Below are positions 52,985-61,824 of a stretch of 64,000 bases of DNA, piece after piece. Location: assembly GCA_964400675.1 (NCBI GenBank), contig CAYNVO010000007.1, positions 1 through 64,000 of the forward strand, written 5' to 3'. The notes beneath the pieces were generated by a model. That model was not told the DNA's origin and did no database searches. It saw only the letters and a program-made list of their open reading frames with translations. The first letter of the stretch is position 1. Every line of letters starts with the position of its first letter. Source of the stretch: 9FT-COMBO-48-23 sp964400675. Its GTDB lineage: Bacteria; Chloroflexota; Dehalococcoidia; GIF9; UBA5629. The position numbers and the translations under genes were made by a program.

Positions 52985-54418
52985 CTATTCAGTGGATTTA
53001 TCAGCAGGTGTATCGGATGATTTAGCCGCTGCAGGCGCTACTTTTTTGCGGTCTTTAAGCCATCTCCAGCCCAGTATTGCCCATATAGCCAGCACCAGTA
53101 GAGTAACGCCGCCTATGAGCCACCAGTTGATTATTGATGGCGTGGCTGCCTTAATCACTTCAAACTCGCCGACCAGTCCGGCTATCTCTACCTGGTGTTT
53201 GCCGGCGGTGTCGCCGGTTAAGGTGAAATTCACTGTCTGGCTTGCCCCGGCAGCTATGGTTACCTGTGTGGTTGACTTAACATTGCCATCTACTTTCAGC
53301 TCCAGGTTGTAGTCTCCGCTTCTGCCGCCGGTGTTAGCCAGGTTGAGGCTGATGGTAACTTCCTGATTGAGCTGAATCTGGGATGGGCTGATGGTCAAAT
53401 TGCTGACCTCGAAATTAGCCGGTGGTGGCTCTTGCAGCTTAGCCAGCACAGCGAAAATGGAGAAATGGCTCAGCAAGCCATGGGCTTTGCCGATTTCGGC
53501 GACGGCACCCGGCACCGGTGGCAGCGCCAGCCAGCCCTGTTCGGTATCGTAGTTGGCGATGAAGACCTCGGTTGTGTTCGGAGGTAGCTCATCGGGGTCG
53601 TAAGTTAAGATGAATCTGGCTGGTGGTGAGATGGTGATAGGTGATGGCGTTGTCTCGTATGAGGTAGGATAGGCGTTGAACTGGTAGACCGGTCCGACGA
53701 TGGCAGTGTTTTCGGTTGCTGGTGGTGTGATTGGTGACCTGCTGAATGTCAGCAGCAGTGGCACTGTTTTGTCGGCGAGCATTACCTTGGCGTCCTTGTC
53801 GATTTCGAGTGTATATTTGTTTGCGGTATCCCTTGCCATGCAGGCTTCACAGAGCACGCCGTCCTTAGTCATGTTGGCTATAGTTATGTTGCCCTGCACG
53901 TTTGCCGCCAGTGTTAATGGGCAGGCTGCGGATGCTGCTGATACGTCAACACCTCCACCACCGCCACCACCACCTGAGTAGCATAATGTTGTTCCGTTGG
54001 GGCTGTTGGATAGCGGCGTCCAGGTCCCGCTGCCGTCAGCCGCCTTGATGGCAAAGTAATATGTGGTGCACGGGTTTAACCCGATGACGAGGAGCGTCTC
54101 CGGAGAGCCGGGTGGTGCCGGGATTGGTGGATTCGATAGCTGGGTGGCTGCCTGCCACTCAGCCTCAGTAGTGATGGGGGACAAAGAGAAGCGTATATCG
54201 TATTTAGTCGCCGGTCCCCAGTTAGTGGTGCTCTTCGGGGAAGTCCAGGTTAAGGTCAGGCTGGTATAGGTCGGGTTGCCCACCGCCAGGTTGATAATCG
54301 GGTTATCGGGTACGGTGAAGCTGCCGCTTATGGGGTTACCGGCATAAGCTCCTGCCGGCAAAAAGCATAGCAGTAGGCTCAGCAGCAAGAGACCATATTT
54401 CAGCCTGGATTTGTTCAT
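52985..54418 (-). CDS. membrane-anchored surface protein with FN3 and CARDB domains
   Basis: 477 residues. Signal peptide (about 1-26, ending AGAYA), a fibronectin type III domain (about 43-145: LTLTWTSPK...TTYYFAIKAADGSG), then a poly-glycine run. A beta-rich middle holds two cysteines in CEACMA, followed by a CARDB-like domain (about 345-430: PSQIQLNQEVTISLNLANTGG), one membrane helix (about 440-460) and a basic cytoplasmic tail. The facing-out architecture suggests adhesion or cell-wall scaffolding. It lies 34 bp after the next gene and probably shares its transcript. Confidence 0.82.
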   Translation of the reverse strand: MNKSRLKYGLLLLSLLLCFLPAGAYAGNPISGSFTVPDNPIINLAVGNPTYTSLTLTWTSPKSTTNWGPATKYDIRFSLSPITTEAEWQAATQLSNPPIPAPPGSPETLLVIGLNPCTTYYFAIKAADGSGTWTPLSNSPNGTTLCYSGGGGGGGGVDVSAASAACPLTLAANVQGNITIANMTKDGVLCEACMARDTANKYTLEIDKDAKVMLADKTVPLLLTFSRSPITPPATENTAIVGPVYQFNAYPTSYETTPSPITISPPARFILTYDPDELPPNTTEVFIANYDTEQGWLALPPVPGAVAEIGKAHGLLSHFSIFAVLAKLQEPPPANFEVSNLTISPSQIQLNQEVTISLNLANTGGRSGDYNLELKVDGNVKSTTQVTIAAGASQTVNFTLTGDTAGKHQVEIAGLVGEFEVIKAATPSIINWWLIGGVTLLVLAIWAILGWRWLKDRKKVAPAAAKSSDTPADKSTE

Positions 54419-54452
54419 TTATTCTTATTCTCATGTTGGTAGTATGTGATTA

Positions 54453-55594
54453 TTAGTATCTTCTTCTCCGCATCATGAATATGATGATGATCAGTGCCAG
54501 TATCACCACGCCGCCGGCTATGCCGCCGATGAGCAGCCAGTTGATGTTACCAGTAGCTTTGGTTCCACCACCCAGCTCCAGTTTTTCTTCCTTGCTGGTT
54601 ATATATGGTTTGTCATTGATATGAAGCTCCAGCTTGAAACCGTAACTCGCCTTGTGCCAGCCGCCGCCGGGGATGTAATTGTAGCTCAAGCCGACCCTGC
54701 CTATTTCCAGCGGGGTTAACGTGGCTAGCGTGGTTTCATCTAAAGGAGCGCTGTCCTTGGTTACTTTCAGTATTACCGCGGCTTCGGGGAATGCCTCGAA
54801 CAGGTTGTTTACAGTGTAGACTACCTCGGCGAAAGCCAGCTCATCGGTCTCGGTATTGTAATTGGGGACGATGCCGAAACCTTCGAAGTAAACCGTCCTT
54901 ATCTCCAGGGTGATTTTCTTGGTCTCGTTGGCGGCGATGCTGAAGGTTTCATCCGCCAGCTTTTTGCCGGAGACATAGGCTTCAGCCATATAGTTACCCG
55001 GTGCCACCTTCATCTTGAGGCTTCCCATCTCCGAATAGCCGACATTAAGGTTTTGCTTGCCGGTTTGCTTGTACAACTTGACCAGAGCCGAAATGGGCGC
55101 GCCGTCGGGGGTGACAGCGGTTACCTCGACTGAGGCGGCTTCACCGGTGACGGTTAAACTGGCGGTTTGCCCGGCAGACCCCATAAGCTTAATGCCGGCG
55201 CCCTCCTTGTAGGCTTCGACATTGAGCTTGAGCGTGTACTTGCCGGGGACTGCTGCCTCGGTGACATTAACGCCTATGGTCACCTTTTTCTGCTCACCTG
55301 CCTTGAGCGGGAAATCTTCTTCCGAGAGCAACAACTCCACGCCGGCTGGGGTCTGGGTGGTTATCCTGACGTTGATGTCGTCGTTGCCGTTGTTGAAGAC
55401 AACCACATAGACGTCAGGCGTATTCAGGCTTGTCCCCTGTGGTATTTCGAAGTCCTGGCGGGAGAAGTTGCCTGATATTGCCAGCCCGCCGGCGAAAGCC
55501 GGTGGCGCCAGTAGCAGGCTTGTCATTAACTTGTCATTAACAGGAGACTCAGGGGAGCAAGCCACCATATTACCTGCCGCTTTATTGGAACCAT
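54453..55594 (-). CDS. surface protein with C-terminal membrane anchor; frameshift in the signal peptide
   Basis: About 370 residues of beta-rich extracellular domains with NEW3/CARDB-like first part (VYVVVFNNGNDDINVRITTQ), a middle segment like a carboxypeptidase-regulatory or PEGA-type domain (VKVAPGNYMAEAYVSGKK) and a C-terminal membrane helix with arginines (FMMRRRRY). The best start is the ATG at 55594, 8 nt after GGAGGAG. It gives MVPIKRQVIWWLAPLSLLL and then hits a stop because ttgtcattaac is duplicated in tandem at 55520-55541. With one copy the signal peptide continues to APPAFA|GG in frame. As written, only a poor in-frame start at 55568 remains. Error, mutation or slippage-based phase switch are all possible. 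Confidence 0.8.
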
Positions 55595-55694
55595 ATTATC
55601 TTCTCCTCCGGGCGCACTTACCGGTGCTCCACATATATATAATGTAGCCTCGATTTTTCAGAGCCGAGCTCCAGAGGCTAAAGCCTCTGGGCAC

Positions 55695-55723
55695 ATTATA
55701 GTGATAAAGAGTCAACAGGTCAA
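55695..55723 (-). promoter_or_regulatory. promoter of the 54453-55594 / 52985-54418 surface genes
   Basis: Minus strand: TTGACC (55723-55718), 17 bp, TATAAT (55700-55695). A hairpin (CCAGAGGC/GCCTCTGG, 55671-55691) would form near the 5' end of the RNA. No c-di-GMP-II aptamer is seen in this leader. Confidence 0.75.
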
Positions 55724-55825
55724 CGTCATGGGGGGAATAAAGCTGGCTGGCTACATCTAGCTTGTCATCGTCTGTAGCCTGGACCACCAGATGTTAACTG
55801 TACTTTGTTCCTTGGTAGGTTAAGG

Positions 55826-55853
55826 CTGCGAGGCTTTTTAGCCTCGCAGCCTT
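55826..55853. terminator. strong hairpin after the 351-residue surface protein gene
   Basis: GGCTGCGAGGCT and AGCCTCGCAGCC form a 12-bp perfect stem with a 4-nt loop, 15 bp after the stop at 55868. The T-run is weak in both directions, so it may be a palindromic repeat acting as terminator. Confidence 0.55.
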
Positions 55854-55867
55854 TAATTGCTCTTAGT

Positions 55868-56923
55868 TTAACGTTCGGCGATCTGGTACCAGATAGTGCC
55901 GCTGTAAGTTCCGGGGTAGATGCCTGCGGCGCTGAGCGATAGCCACAAGGTATTTTTGTTCTCAGTATTGCCAACTTCGCTGGTGATGCCTTGGTCACTC
56001 TTTATATGAGCGTAGGAGAAGTCCGCCGGGACCTTCTCTGCACTGCCCAGGACGTTGTCCCAATAAGCCTTGAGGGCAAACTGACCATCGCCGGCAGGTG
56101 GCGCATCGTCTGCGTCTAACTCAACGAGGTCCACGACCTCAGGAGGAAGAGCGCCATCATCCCAGTCTTCTGAGGCGATATCTTCATAGTAGTCGCCGTT
56201 GGCGATGTATTTCACTCCTATGTCGGTCTCTGGGTTATCGGCATCCTCGAAGGTCAAGCCCAGGTCTACCGCGCCCCAGTCTATGCCTGCTGGGGGCACA
56301 GGAGACACAATCTCAATTTCGCCAAACCAGGTCATGCCCTTGTCAGCGGCGAGATATGCCAATGTACCCGAATCGTCGTGTTTATCGATTGCCTTACCCT
56401 CAGCATCCCATTCAGCATTCACGTGGGCAGCTGAAGGCGCCTCGGTAGCTACCTTGCCTGGTTTGAAGTAAAATTTCCAATCGCCGTTTTTAAGGTTCAG
56501 ATCTGCTGGGTGGGAAGACCCTGCCTCTAGCGACCAGCTGGTGGAACCACCGCCGGACTCAATGCTGAAAGTGTCTCCGGTGGCGGTCCAGGTGAGTATG
56601 GCGAGTTTCTGGGTATCGCCTCCTCCCACCGGTGGCAGGTCACCACCGTCCTCATCATAGTAGATAGTTGCCTGAACCGTTTTAAGGTTCTTCAGCTTGT
56701 TGAGGCAAGTAACATTTAGCAAGGCGTAGTAGGTGACTTGTGGGGTCATGGGATCGGCAACTGTGTCAAGTGTGGTGTATATTTCTATGCTCTCCACATC
56801 CGGGGGTATACTTTTTGCGCCGAAGCTGCCGGTGGTTGTTGCGTCATCAGCGTAAGCTGCTGGCGCCAGCAGCAGCAAAGCTGCCACCAGTGCTATTGCG
56901 GTAAATAACTTCGTTTTTAACAT
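55868..56923 (-). CDS. secreted protein consisting of one copy of a conserved C-terminal domain
   Basis: 351 residues: signal peptide (cleavage after AAYA, about 25), a short linker, then residues 43-351 that match residues 912-1219 of the neighbouring 1219-residue protein. Shared blocks include IEIY, LKTVQATIYYDEDG / LQTVRVTLFYDGAG, FKPGKVATEAPSA / FMPGKVATETPSA, W-GE-I, LGLTFED, YIANGDYYEDI, GQFALKA and the ending YSGTIWYQIAER. No family was recognised; the final strands recall WxL-type domains. It has no membrane anchor. A c-di-GMP-II leader lies about 260 bp upstream, separated by a dispersed repeat. Confidence 0.8.
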   Translation of the reverse strand: MLKTKLFTAIALVAALLLLAPAAYADDATTTGSFGAKSIPPDVESIEIYTTLDTVADPMTPQVTYYALLNVTCLNKLKNLKTVQATIYYDEDGGDLPPVGGGDTQKLAILTWTATGDTFSIESGGGSTSWSLEAGSSHPADLNLKNGDWKFYFKPGKVATEAPSAAHVNAEWDAEGKAIDKHDDSGTLAYLAADKGMTWFGEIEIVSPVPPAGIDWGAVDLGLTFEDADNPETDIGVKYIANGDYYEDIASEDWDDGALPPEVVDLVELDADDAPPAGDGQFALKAYWDNVLGSAEKVPADFSYAHIKSDQGITSEVGNTENKNTLWLSLSAAGIYPGTYSGTIWYQIAER

Positions 56924-56994
56924 TTTTCCTTTTTTAACCTCCTTTTATTTATGTTTATTTGGTATTTTATTGCAGGTCGCTTAATAGCGCTTTT

Positions 56995-57110
56995 TGTTAT
57001 TCTGAACTCTTTGCCCTCTGTCATTCCGAGGTATCTTCATCATTGTCATTCTGAAGGAGAGAAGCGACTGAAGAACCTGGAGACTCTTCGCTTTGCTCAG
57101 AGTGACAGGT
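56995..57110. repeat. dispersed cattctgagc-family repeat inside a leader
   Basis: gttattctgaactctttgcc, gtcattctgaaggagagaag and actcttcgctttgctcagag form the arms. It separates the riboswitch leader (57166-57251) from the coding sequence it should control; an orphan AGGAGGTG sequence lies on the minus strand at 57147-57140. Confidence 0.75.
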
Positions 57111-57165
57111 TAATAAATATTATCTTGACTTTGCAACATCACCTCCTGATTTGTCCGGAACATAG

Positions 57166-57251
57166 AAACCGACCTAAAAAACGGGTCGGTTTCACTACTG
57201 GCTCGGCACAGGTCAAGTGACCAAATTGCGACCGGTGCTTCATCGCCTCCC
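57166..57251 (-). promoter_or_regulatory. cyclic di-GMP-II riboswitch, copy A, with overlapping hairpin
   Basis: On the minus strand, 57251-57182 reads GGGAGGCGATGAAGCACCGG, CGCAATTTGG, CACTTGACC, GAGCCAGTAGTGAAACCGACC. This follows the known class II c-di-GMP aptamer (AAATTGGGCACTTGACTCA...GAGTTAGTAGTGCAACCGACC in Clostridioides difficile) in order and spacing. The 3' arm AAACCGACC (57192-57184) can instead pair with GGTCGGTTT (57174-57166), giving a 9-bp hairpin followed by a U-rich stretch. Ligand binding would prevent the hairpin, so the predicted action is switching on. Confidence 0.82.
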
Positions 57252-57290
57252 AATCTGAAATTCTAGCTTCTATCGTATTCAGTTATTAAT

Positions 57291-57319
57291 ATAGTCTCAT
57301 ATAGTGCTGTGCTTGTCAA
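57291..57319 (-). promoter_or_regulatory. promoter of the copy A leader
   Basis: Minus strand: TTGACA (57319-57314), 17 bp, GACTAT (57296-57291), followed about 40 nt later by the aptamer. The copy at 61280-61309 has the same TTGACA and a matching TATATG-x-GAxTAT. Confidence 0.6.
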
Positions 57320-57324
57320 GTAAC

Positions 57325-57389
57325 TTATCCTATCAGGACTTCACCAGGGCAGTACTTTTTTCCTATAATCTCTGGTACCTTTAGGTGAT
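57325..57389. promoter_or_regulatory. conserved upstream element A (AGTACT-N17-GGTACC)
   Basis: 65 bp just upstream of promoter A, of which the first 43 are identical to 61315-61357 and the rest has three mismatches. It contains two palindromes, AGTACT (57351-57356) and GGTACC (57374-57379), with 17 bp between them. The same pair precedes the small regulator gene. Confidence 0.7.
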
Positions 57390-57399
57390 ATGGTGTAGC

Positions 57400-60300
57400 C
57401 TAGCGTTCGGCAATCTGGAAATAGATACTGCCGCTATACACTACCGGTGCCACATCCGTCTCGCTGAGCGATAGCCATAAGCTGTTGGTGCCAACGGTAA
57501 CGCCGTCTTCGCCGGTGAGGCTTCCGCTAGCGTTTATATGTTTATATTCCGTGGTGACAACTTGTGCCTCTATTGTCAGGACATCGATGTTATCTGCCTT
57601 GAGGGCAAACCTGCCGTCGGGGTCGGTGGGTGGATTACCGCCGCTGGCATCGAGCGTTACGGTCTCACCATCGCCGGTCCAGTATTCTGTGGTGCTAATA
57701 TCTTCATAGTAGTTGCCGTTGGCGATGTATTTAATGCTTACGGTCTCGGGATTATACGTAATATCCTCGAAGGTCAAGCCCAGAGGCACTTCGCCCCAGT
57801 CAACTGAAGCCGGCACAGTGATTTCACCGTACCAGTTCATGGCTTTATCGCGGACATATATTTCACCCGATTGGTTGCTGTTATTGGTTGCCAAACCCTG
57901 AACGTCCCAATCCGCGTTCGGATAGCTCGCTGAAGGCGTCTCGGTAGCCACCTTTCCTGGCATGAAGGCGAATATCCAGTCGCCGCTGGTAGCATTCAGG
58001 CTTGGCTGTAGGCACTCATCGGACACTATCGCCCAGGTGGTAAGTGGATTAGGAAAATTGTTGTTGGGTTCAATGCTCCAGGTTGGTGGTGTGCCCACGG
58101 TGCAGGTGAGTATGGCGCAGGTCTGGGTATCGCCGGTTACCGGCTCGGTGAGGAGTGGGTCGGTGCCGGCGCCGTCATAGAAAAGGGTTACCCTGACTGT
58201 TTGAAGGTTTGACAGGTTATTCGATAGAGTAACCGATGCCCTGGCGTAGTAAACGGTTTGCGGGCCCATTGAAGTAACGGGAAGTCCGGAGCAGTCCTGG
58301 GTGGCATAGATTTCTATATCAATAGTCGGTACCGCGGTTACTTCCACATATGTGCTGGCTTCGCCATGGCAGCCGTTACCGTCGGTTACGGTTAAGGTAT
58401 AATTTCCTGACATGGCGGTGGTAGCGTTGATAATGGTCGGGTTTTGGTTGGGGCTGGAGAAGCCGTCAGGTCCTGACCAGCTATACGAACTCATGCCGTT
58501 GGGTCCACCGTAAAGTTTGATGGTGGCACCTTCGGCGACAGGCGAGTTACTTGATGCGGTAGCCTCAGGCGCTGGATTGGCGGTGACCTCGACTGAATCT
58601 GTGTCGGTGCAGCCGCAGTCATAGGTGTATTCGTAGACCACCTCGTAGAGTAAGCCGCCGGGATTGCCCTCCGAGGTGCCACTATCCAGTTGTTCGTTGG
58701 CAGCTTTTACCAGGAGGACGTTTGTGCCGCTGTTAAGCAAGCCGGCTGCCACGGGCCAGGTCTCGACGGACTGCCAGTGATCACCATCGACGTAAGGCTC
58801 ACGGAGGTCGCTGTGTTCCCAGTCGCCTTCTAGCTGGGCTCGACCCAGGTAGTTGCCGTTTATGTACACCTCGTAGCCGTTGTCGCAGGTCATGTAAATG
58901 TTGGCGCCGGTGGGTGTGCCGGGGATGTCGAAGCTGCGCTCGAAATAGACTATGTCACCATCTACGGGATGTACGGGGTGATAAGTTTCCCATATCCACT
59001 GGGCGGCGGTATTGGTGTGGGTGGGGGAGTAGTCGAAAGTGTAGTCTAGTAAGCCTCCCCACCAGCTTCCGTGCACCCAGGCTAGTACGGCGTTATACGG
59101 ATGTGAGGCGCCGGGAACATTGCCTTGTGTGACCAGTGTATTCCGGTCGCTGATTACCACGCCCCGGCAGGTAGCGCTATCGGTGACGGTGACAGCCACG
59201 GTGCCCGAGTCGGTGGCGGTATAGGTATTGTCGACATATGAGCCCGCGGCGGTGCTGTCGCTCCAGTCGTAGGTATAAGGTTGGGTACCGCCGGTAACGT
59301 TGGCGGTGATGGTGGTATCGCTGCCTTCGCAGAAGGTGAGGTTGCCGCTGAGATTGACAGCGGGAGGTGATGTGACGGCAACAATGGTTTTAGCCTTGCC
59401 CGTGCAACCATTGCCGTCGGTGACGGCTACGGCTACAGTGCCGGCGCCGGTGGCGGTGAAGGTGTTGTTGCTAGCTGTACCTGCGGCGGTGCTGGGGCTC
59501 CAGTCGTAGGTATAAGGTTGGGTACCGCCGGTAGCGTTGGCGGTTAAGATGGTGCTATTGCCGGTGCCGCAGATGTTGGGGTTGCCGCTGATGGTGACAG
59601 TAGGAGTCTGGTTTATGGTGATATAGCCGGTTTTTGTCTCGGTGTCTGGGCCGTAGGCGTTGGTGACGGTTAAGGAGACGTTGTAGCTGCCGGCGCTGTC
59701 GTAGATTATGGAGTGCGGTCCCTGTCCGCTGGCGGTTGAGGGATTGCCTCCGGGGAAGCTCCAGCTCCAGGTGGTGGGATTGCCGGTAGAGGCATCAGTG
59801 AAGGTGACGTCTAGCGTGGTGCAGCCTGAAGTCGGGCTGGCGGTGAAGTTAGCGTCAGGCAGGGGGACAGGTGGGGTGTAATCTACCACTATCCAGTACT
59901 CCGAGCACTGGATTATTTCGCCGGCTCCCAGGGTCGAGGCTCTGGAACCTACTTGTAAAGCATTGACTTCAGCCCAGGTCCAGGCAGAACCCGTGTTGGG
60001 ATTGGTGGCTCTGGTTTGAGAATAATTTGTAAAAGCGGCTCGACTAATTGTCTGAGCTGAGCTTTCATAGTTTGTATTGTAGGTTCTCCAAATAATAACG
60101 GCTTGCTCTGCTGCCGGGTCGGTAACAGGTATTAGTGCAAAAGCCCTTACTCCCCAGGGGTCCCGTCCGCCCATTCTGTAAGACCCACCTGAAATGGTCC
60201 CACCACCAGCCATGGTTGCGGTTTGAAGTTGGACGGCACCATCGGACCCTGCACTTGAATTGTATTCTGCTGCTTCAACCCAATCTCCACCTGATTCACC

Positions 60301-61059
60301 GGTGAAGCTGCCAACAGAGTTGTCGTCATTAACAAAAACAAAAGACACTGCCAACCGTCCGGCGTCTGTTGTAGCTACGGGTTGAGCATAAATCCATCGA
60401 TCTGTGCCAGAACCAAAGCCACCTCCTTCAGTGAAGCTTGAGAGCGCCACGTTACGAAAAGAGTACATGCGAGCAATTTTACAAGCGCCTCCCCCGATGG
60501 TTACCGGAATGGTGCCTGATTCTCCACCGTTGCTGAACCTGTAGTAAATCCATTGTCGTCCCGTTCCAGTTGAGTCGGGACCGTATAATGAAGAGAATCC
60601 TGTGGGGATTGTTGGAGTGGTTGTAGTATCTCGCACAGTAACCTGTAGCAGAATCAAGTCGTTTGCCTGTAAGCCTGAGGGATAGGCTGGAGTGGGATTC
60701 CCTGTCGTGCCTGATGCTGTACCAGCAGCGACATAGGTTACTTGACTAGGCTGGCTTGTGGCTCTGGCTCTCATGTAGGCGGTGACACTATTTATTGTTC
60801 CGGTTTGGCTTGTGTCCTGTAAATTTTCTGTTTCTCTTGAAGTAGTATCTCCGGTAATTTGCACTCCTGTGGAGTCACTCAGGTCAGAGGTTGCCTGCCA
60901 ACGAGTTGGCGAACCACCGAAGATGCTCCATGCCTGATATGTCCCAGCCGCATTGGGATACAAAGTTGTGGTGTCTGCTGCCACCGGAGCCGGCAACGCC
61001 AGGAAAGACATCATCAGCACCAGAGCCAGCAAGCCGCGAAAGACGCTACTCAGCTTCAT
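57400..61059 (-). CDS. large secreted multidomain surface protein (PKD, Ig-like, lectin-like domains)
   Basis: 1219 residues: signal peptide (about 1-28, ending PVAA), a beta-rich N-terminal region (30-395), a PKD domain (401-484: PDANFTASPTSG...FTDASTGNP...DSAGSYNVSLTV), two tandem Ig/SprB-like repeats (about 487-563 and 567-636, each with GGTQPYTYDWS). A galactose-binding-like jelly roll follows (about 640-835: MTCDNGYEVYINGNYLGRA), then another Ig-like repeat (838-911) and the C-terminal domain 912-1219 shared with the next gene. No membrane anchor. Probably an adhesin or sheath component. Preceded by a c-di-GMP-II riboswitch; AAGGA lies 8 nt before the ATG. Confidence 0.88.
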   Translation of the reverse strand: MKLSSVFRGLLALVLMMSFLALPAPVAADTTTLYPNAAGTYQAWSIFGGSPTRWQATSDLSDSTGVQITGDTTSRETENLQDTSQTGTINSVTAYMRARATSQPSQVTYVAAGTASGTTGNPTPAYPSGLQANDLILLQVTVRDTTTTPTIPTGFSSLYGPDSTGTGRQWIYYRFSNGGESGTIPVTIGGGACKIARMYSFRNVALSSFTEGGGFGSGTDRWIYAQPVATTDAGRLAVSFVFVNDDNSVGSFTGESGGDWVEAAEYNSSAGSDGAVQLQTATMAGGGTISGGSYRMGGRDPWGVRAFALIPVTDPAAEQAVIIWRTYNTNYESSAQTISRAAFTNYSQTRATNPNTGSAWTWAEVNALQVGSRASTLGAGEIIQCSEYWIVVDYTPPVPLPDANFTASPTSGCTTLDVTFTDASTGNPTTWSWSFPGGNPSTASGQGPHSIIYDSAGSYNVSLTVTNAYGPDTETKTGYITINQTPTVTISGNPNICGTGNSTILTANATGGTQPYTYDWSPSTAAGTASNNTFTATGAGTVAVAVTDGNGCTGKAKTIVAVTSPPAVNLSGNLTFCEGSDTTITANVTGGTQPYTYDWSDSTAAGSYVDNTYTATDSGTVAVTVTDSATCRGVVISDRNTLVTQGNVPGASHPYNAVLAWVHGSWWGGLLDYTFDYSPTHTNTAAQWIWETYHPVHPVDGDIVYFERSFDIPGTPTGANIYMTCDNGYEVYINGNYLGRAQLEGDWEHSDLREPYVDGDHWQSVETWPVAAGLLNSGTNVLLVKAANEQLDSGTSEGNPGGLLYEVVYEYTYDCGCTDTDSVEVTANPAPEATASSNSPVAEGATIKLYGGPNGMSSYSWSGPDGFSSPNQNPTIINATTAMSGNYTLTVTDGNGCHGEASTYVEVTAVPTIDIEIYATQDCSGLPVTSMGPQTVYYARASVTLSNNLSNLQTVRVTLFYDGAGTDPLLTEPVTGDTQTCAILTCTVGTPPTWSIEPNNNFPNPLTTWAIVSDECLQPSLNATSGDWIFAFMPGKVATETPSASYPNADWDVQGLATNNSNQSGEIYVRDKAMNWYGEITVPASVDWGEVPLGLTFEDITYNPETVSIKYIANGNYYEDISTTEYWTGDGETVTLDASGGNPPTDPDGRFALKADNIDVLTIEAQVVTTEYKHINASGSLTGEDGVTVGTNSLWLSLSETDVAPVVYSGSIYFQIAER

Positions 61060-61123
61060 TAGCCTGTTCCTTATTGTTCATAGCGACCATGAAAGCCATC
61101 GTCCCCTGCACTCCCGATTAAGC

Positions 61124-61210
61124 AAAAATCGACCTCCATGGGTCGGCTTCACTACTGGTTCAGCACCAGCCAGGTAACCAAAATTGCAGCCGGTGTACCA
61201 TTGCCTTCCC
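61124..61210 (-). promoter_or_regulatory. cyclic di-GMP-II riboswitch, copy B, with overlapping terminator
   Basis: Minus strand 61210-61141: GGGAAGGCAATGG, CACCGGCTGCAATTTTGG, TTACCTGGC, GAACCAGTAGTGAAGCCGACC. The conserved AATTTTGG, CCAGTAGTGAA and CCGACC blocks match copy A and the class II consensus. The 3' arm CGACC (61145-61141) can pair with GGTCG (61134-61130), followed by ATTTTT, an intrinsic terminator. Binding of c-di-GMP should hold the CGACC arm and allow read-through into the 1219-residue surface protein gene, 65 nt downstream. Confidence 0.82.
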
Positions 61211-61279
61211 ATTTGAGGCTCCAGTTATGTTGTGAGTTACCACGGTTTTCTTTCACATTGCATTGTATTCGGTAGCTAA

Positions 61280-61309
61280 ATAATCGCATATACACCTGTT
61301 TACTGTCAA
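61280..61309 (-). promoter_or_regulatory. promoter of the copy B leader
   Basis: Minus strand: TTGACA (61309-61304), 18 bp, GATTAT (61285-61280). Conserved with promoter A. Confidence 0.6.
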
Positions 61310-61314
61310 GTGCA

Positions 61315-61379
61315 TTATCCTATCAGGACTTCACCAGGGCAGTACTTTTTTCCTATAGACTCTGGTACCTTTGGGTGAT
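61315..61379. promoter_or_regulatory. conserved upstream element B (AGTACT-N17-GGTACC)
   Basis: AGTACT at 61341-61346 and GGTACC at 61364-61369, 17 bp apart, within a 65-bp block nearly identical to 57325-57389. It directly precedes promoter B. Confidence 0.7.
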
Positions 61380-61409
61380 TGCAAGGTGAGAAGAGCTAGC
61401 TGGTATTGC

Positions 61410-61780
61410 ATTCCCTCTCTCTTGATGGGAGAGGGTCAGGGTGAGGGTGAGGGTGAAACCTGATATCCTGAATCCGAATTTCTGAATCCTAAACAATATC
61501 AAAATTCCAATTATCGAATTCGCTTTCTACTGTCGTCCTGAGACATTTGCCCCCTGTCATTCTGAGGAAGCGGAGCGACCGAAGAATCTGAATCATGGTA
61601 AGCTCGGCGACTGTCGAATCTCCCAAGCTAGGCATGGATTTTTCGCTGTGCTCAGAATGACAGGAAGTAAAATGGGATTACCACCCGGAGTTTACCTTGA
61701 GCGTACACTCTTCGACAGGCTCGGAATGAGCGAAATGAAGGGTTCAGATTCTTCGCTGCGCTCAGAATGACATACAGGTT
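61410..61780. repeat. composite dispersed-repeat island
   Basis: Begins with ccctctctcttgatgggaga...gggtgagggtgaaa (61413-61458). After about 80 bp of other sequence come several cattctgagg/gaagaatct/ctcagaatgaca arms (61555-61772). It fills most of the gap between the surface-protein leader and the regulator gene and shows no coding potential. Confidence 0.85.
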
Positions 61781-61824
61781 GATGTGTTTTGGTTATTGGA
61801 ATTTAGTGCTTATTTAATTGTCTA

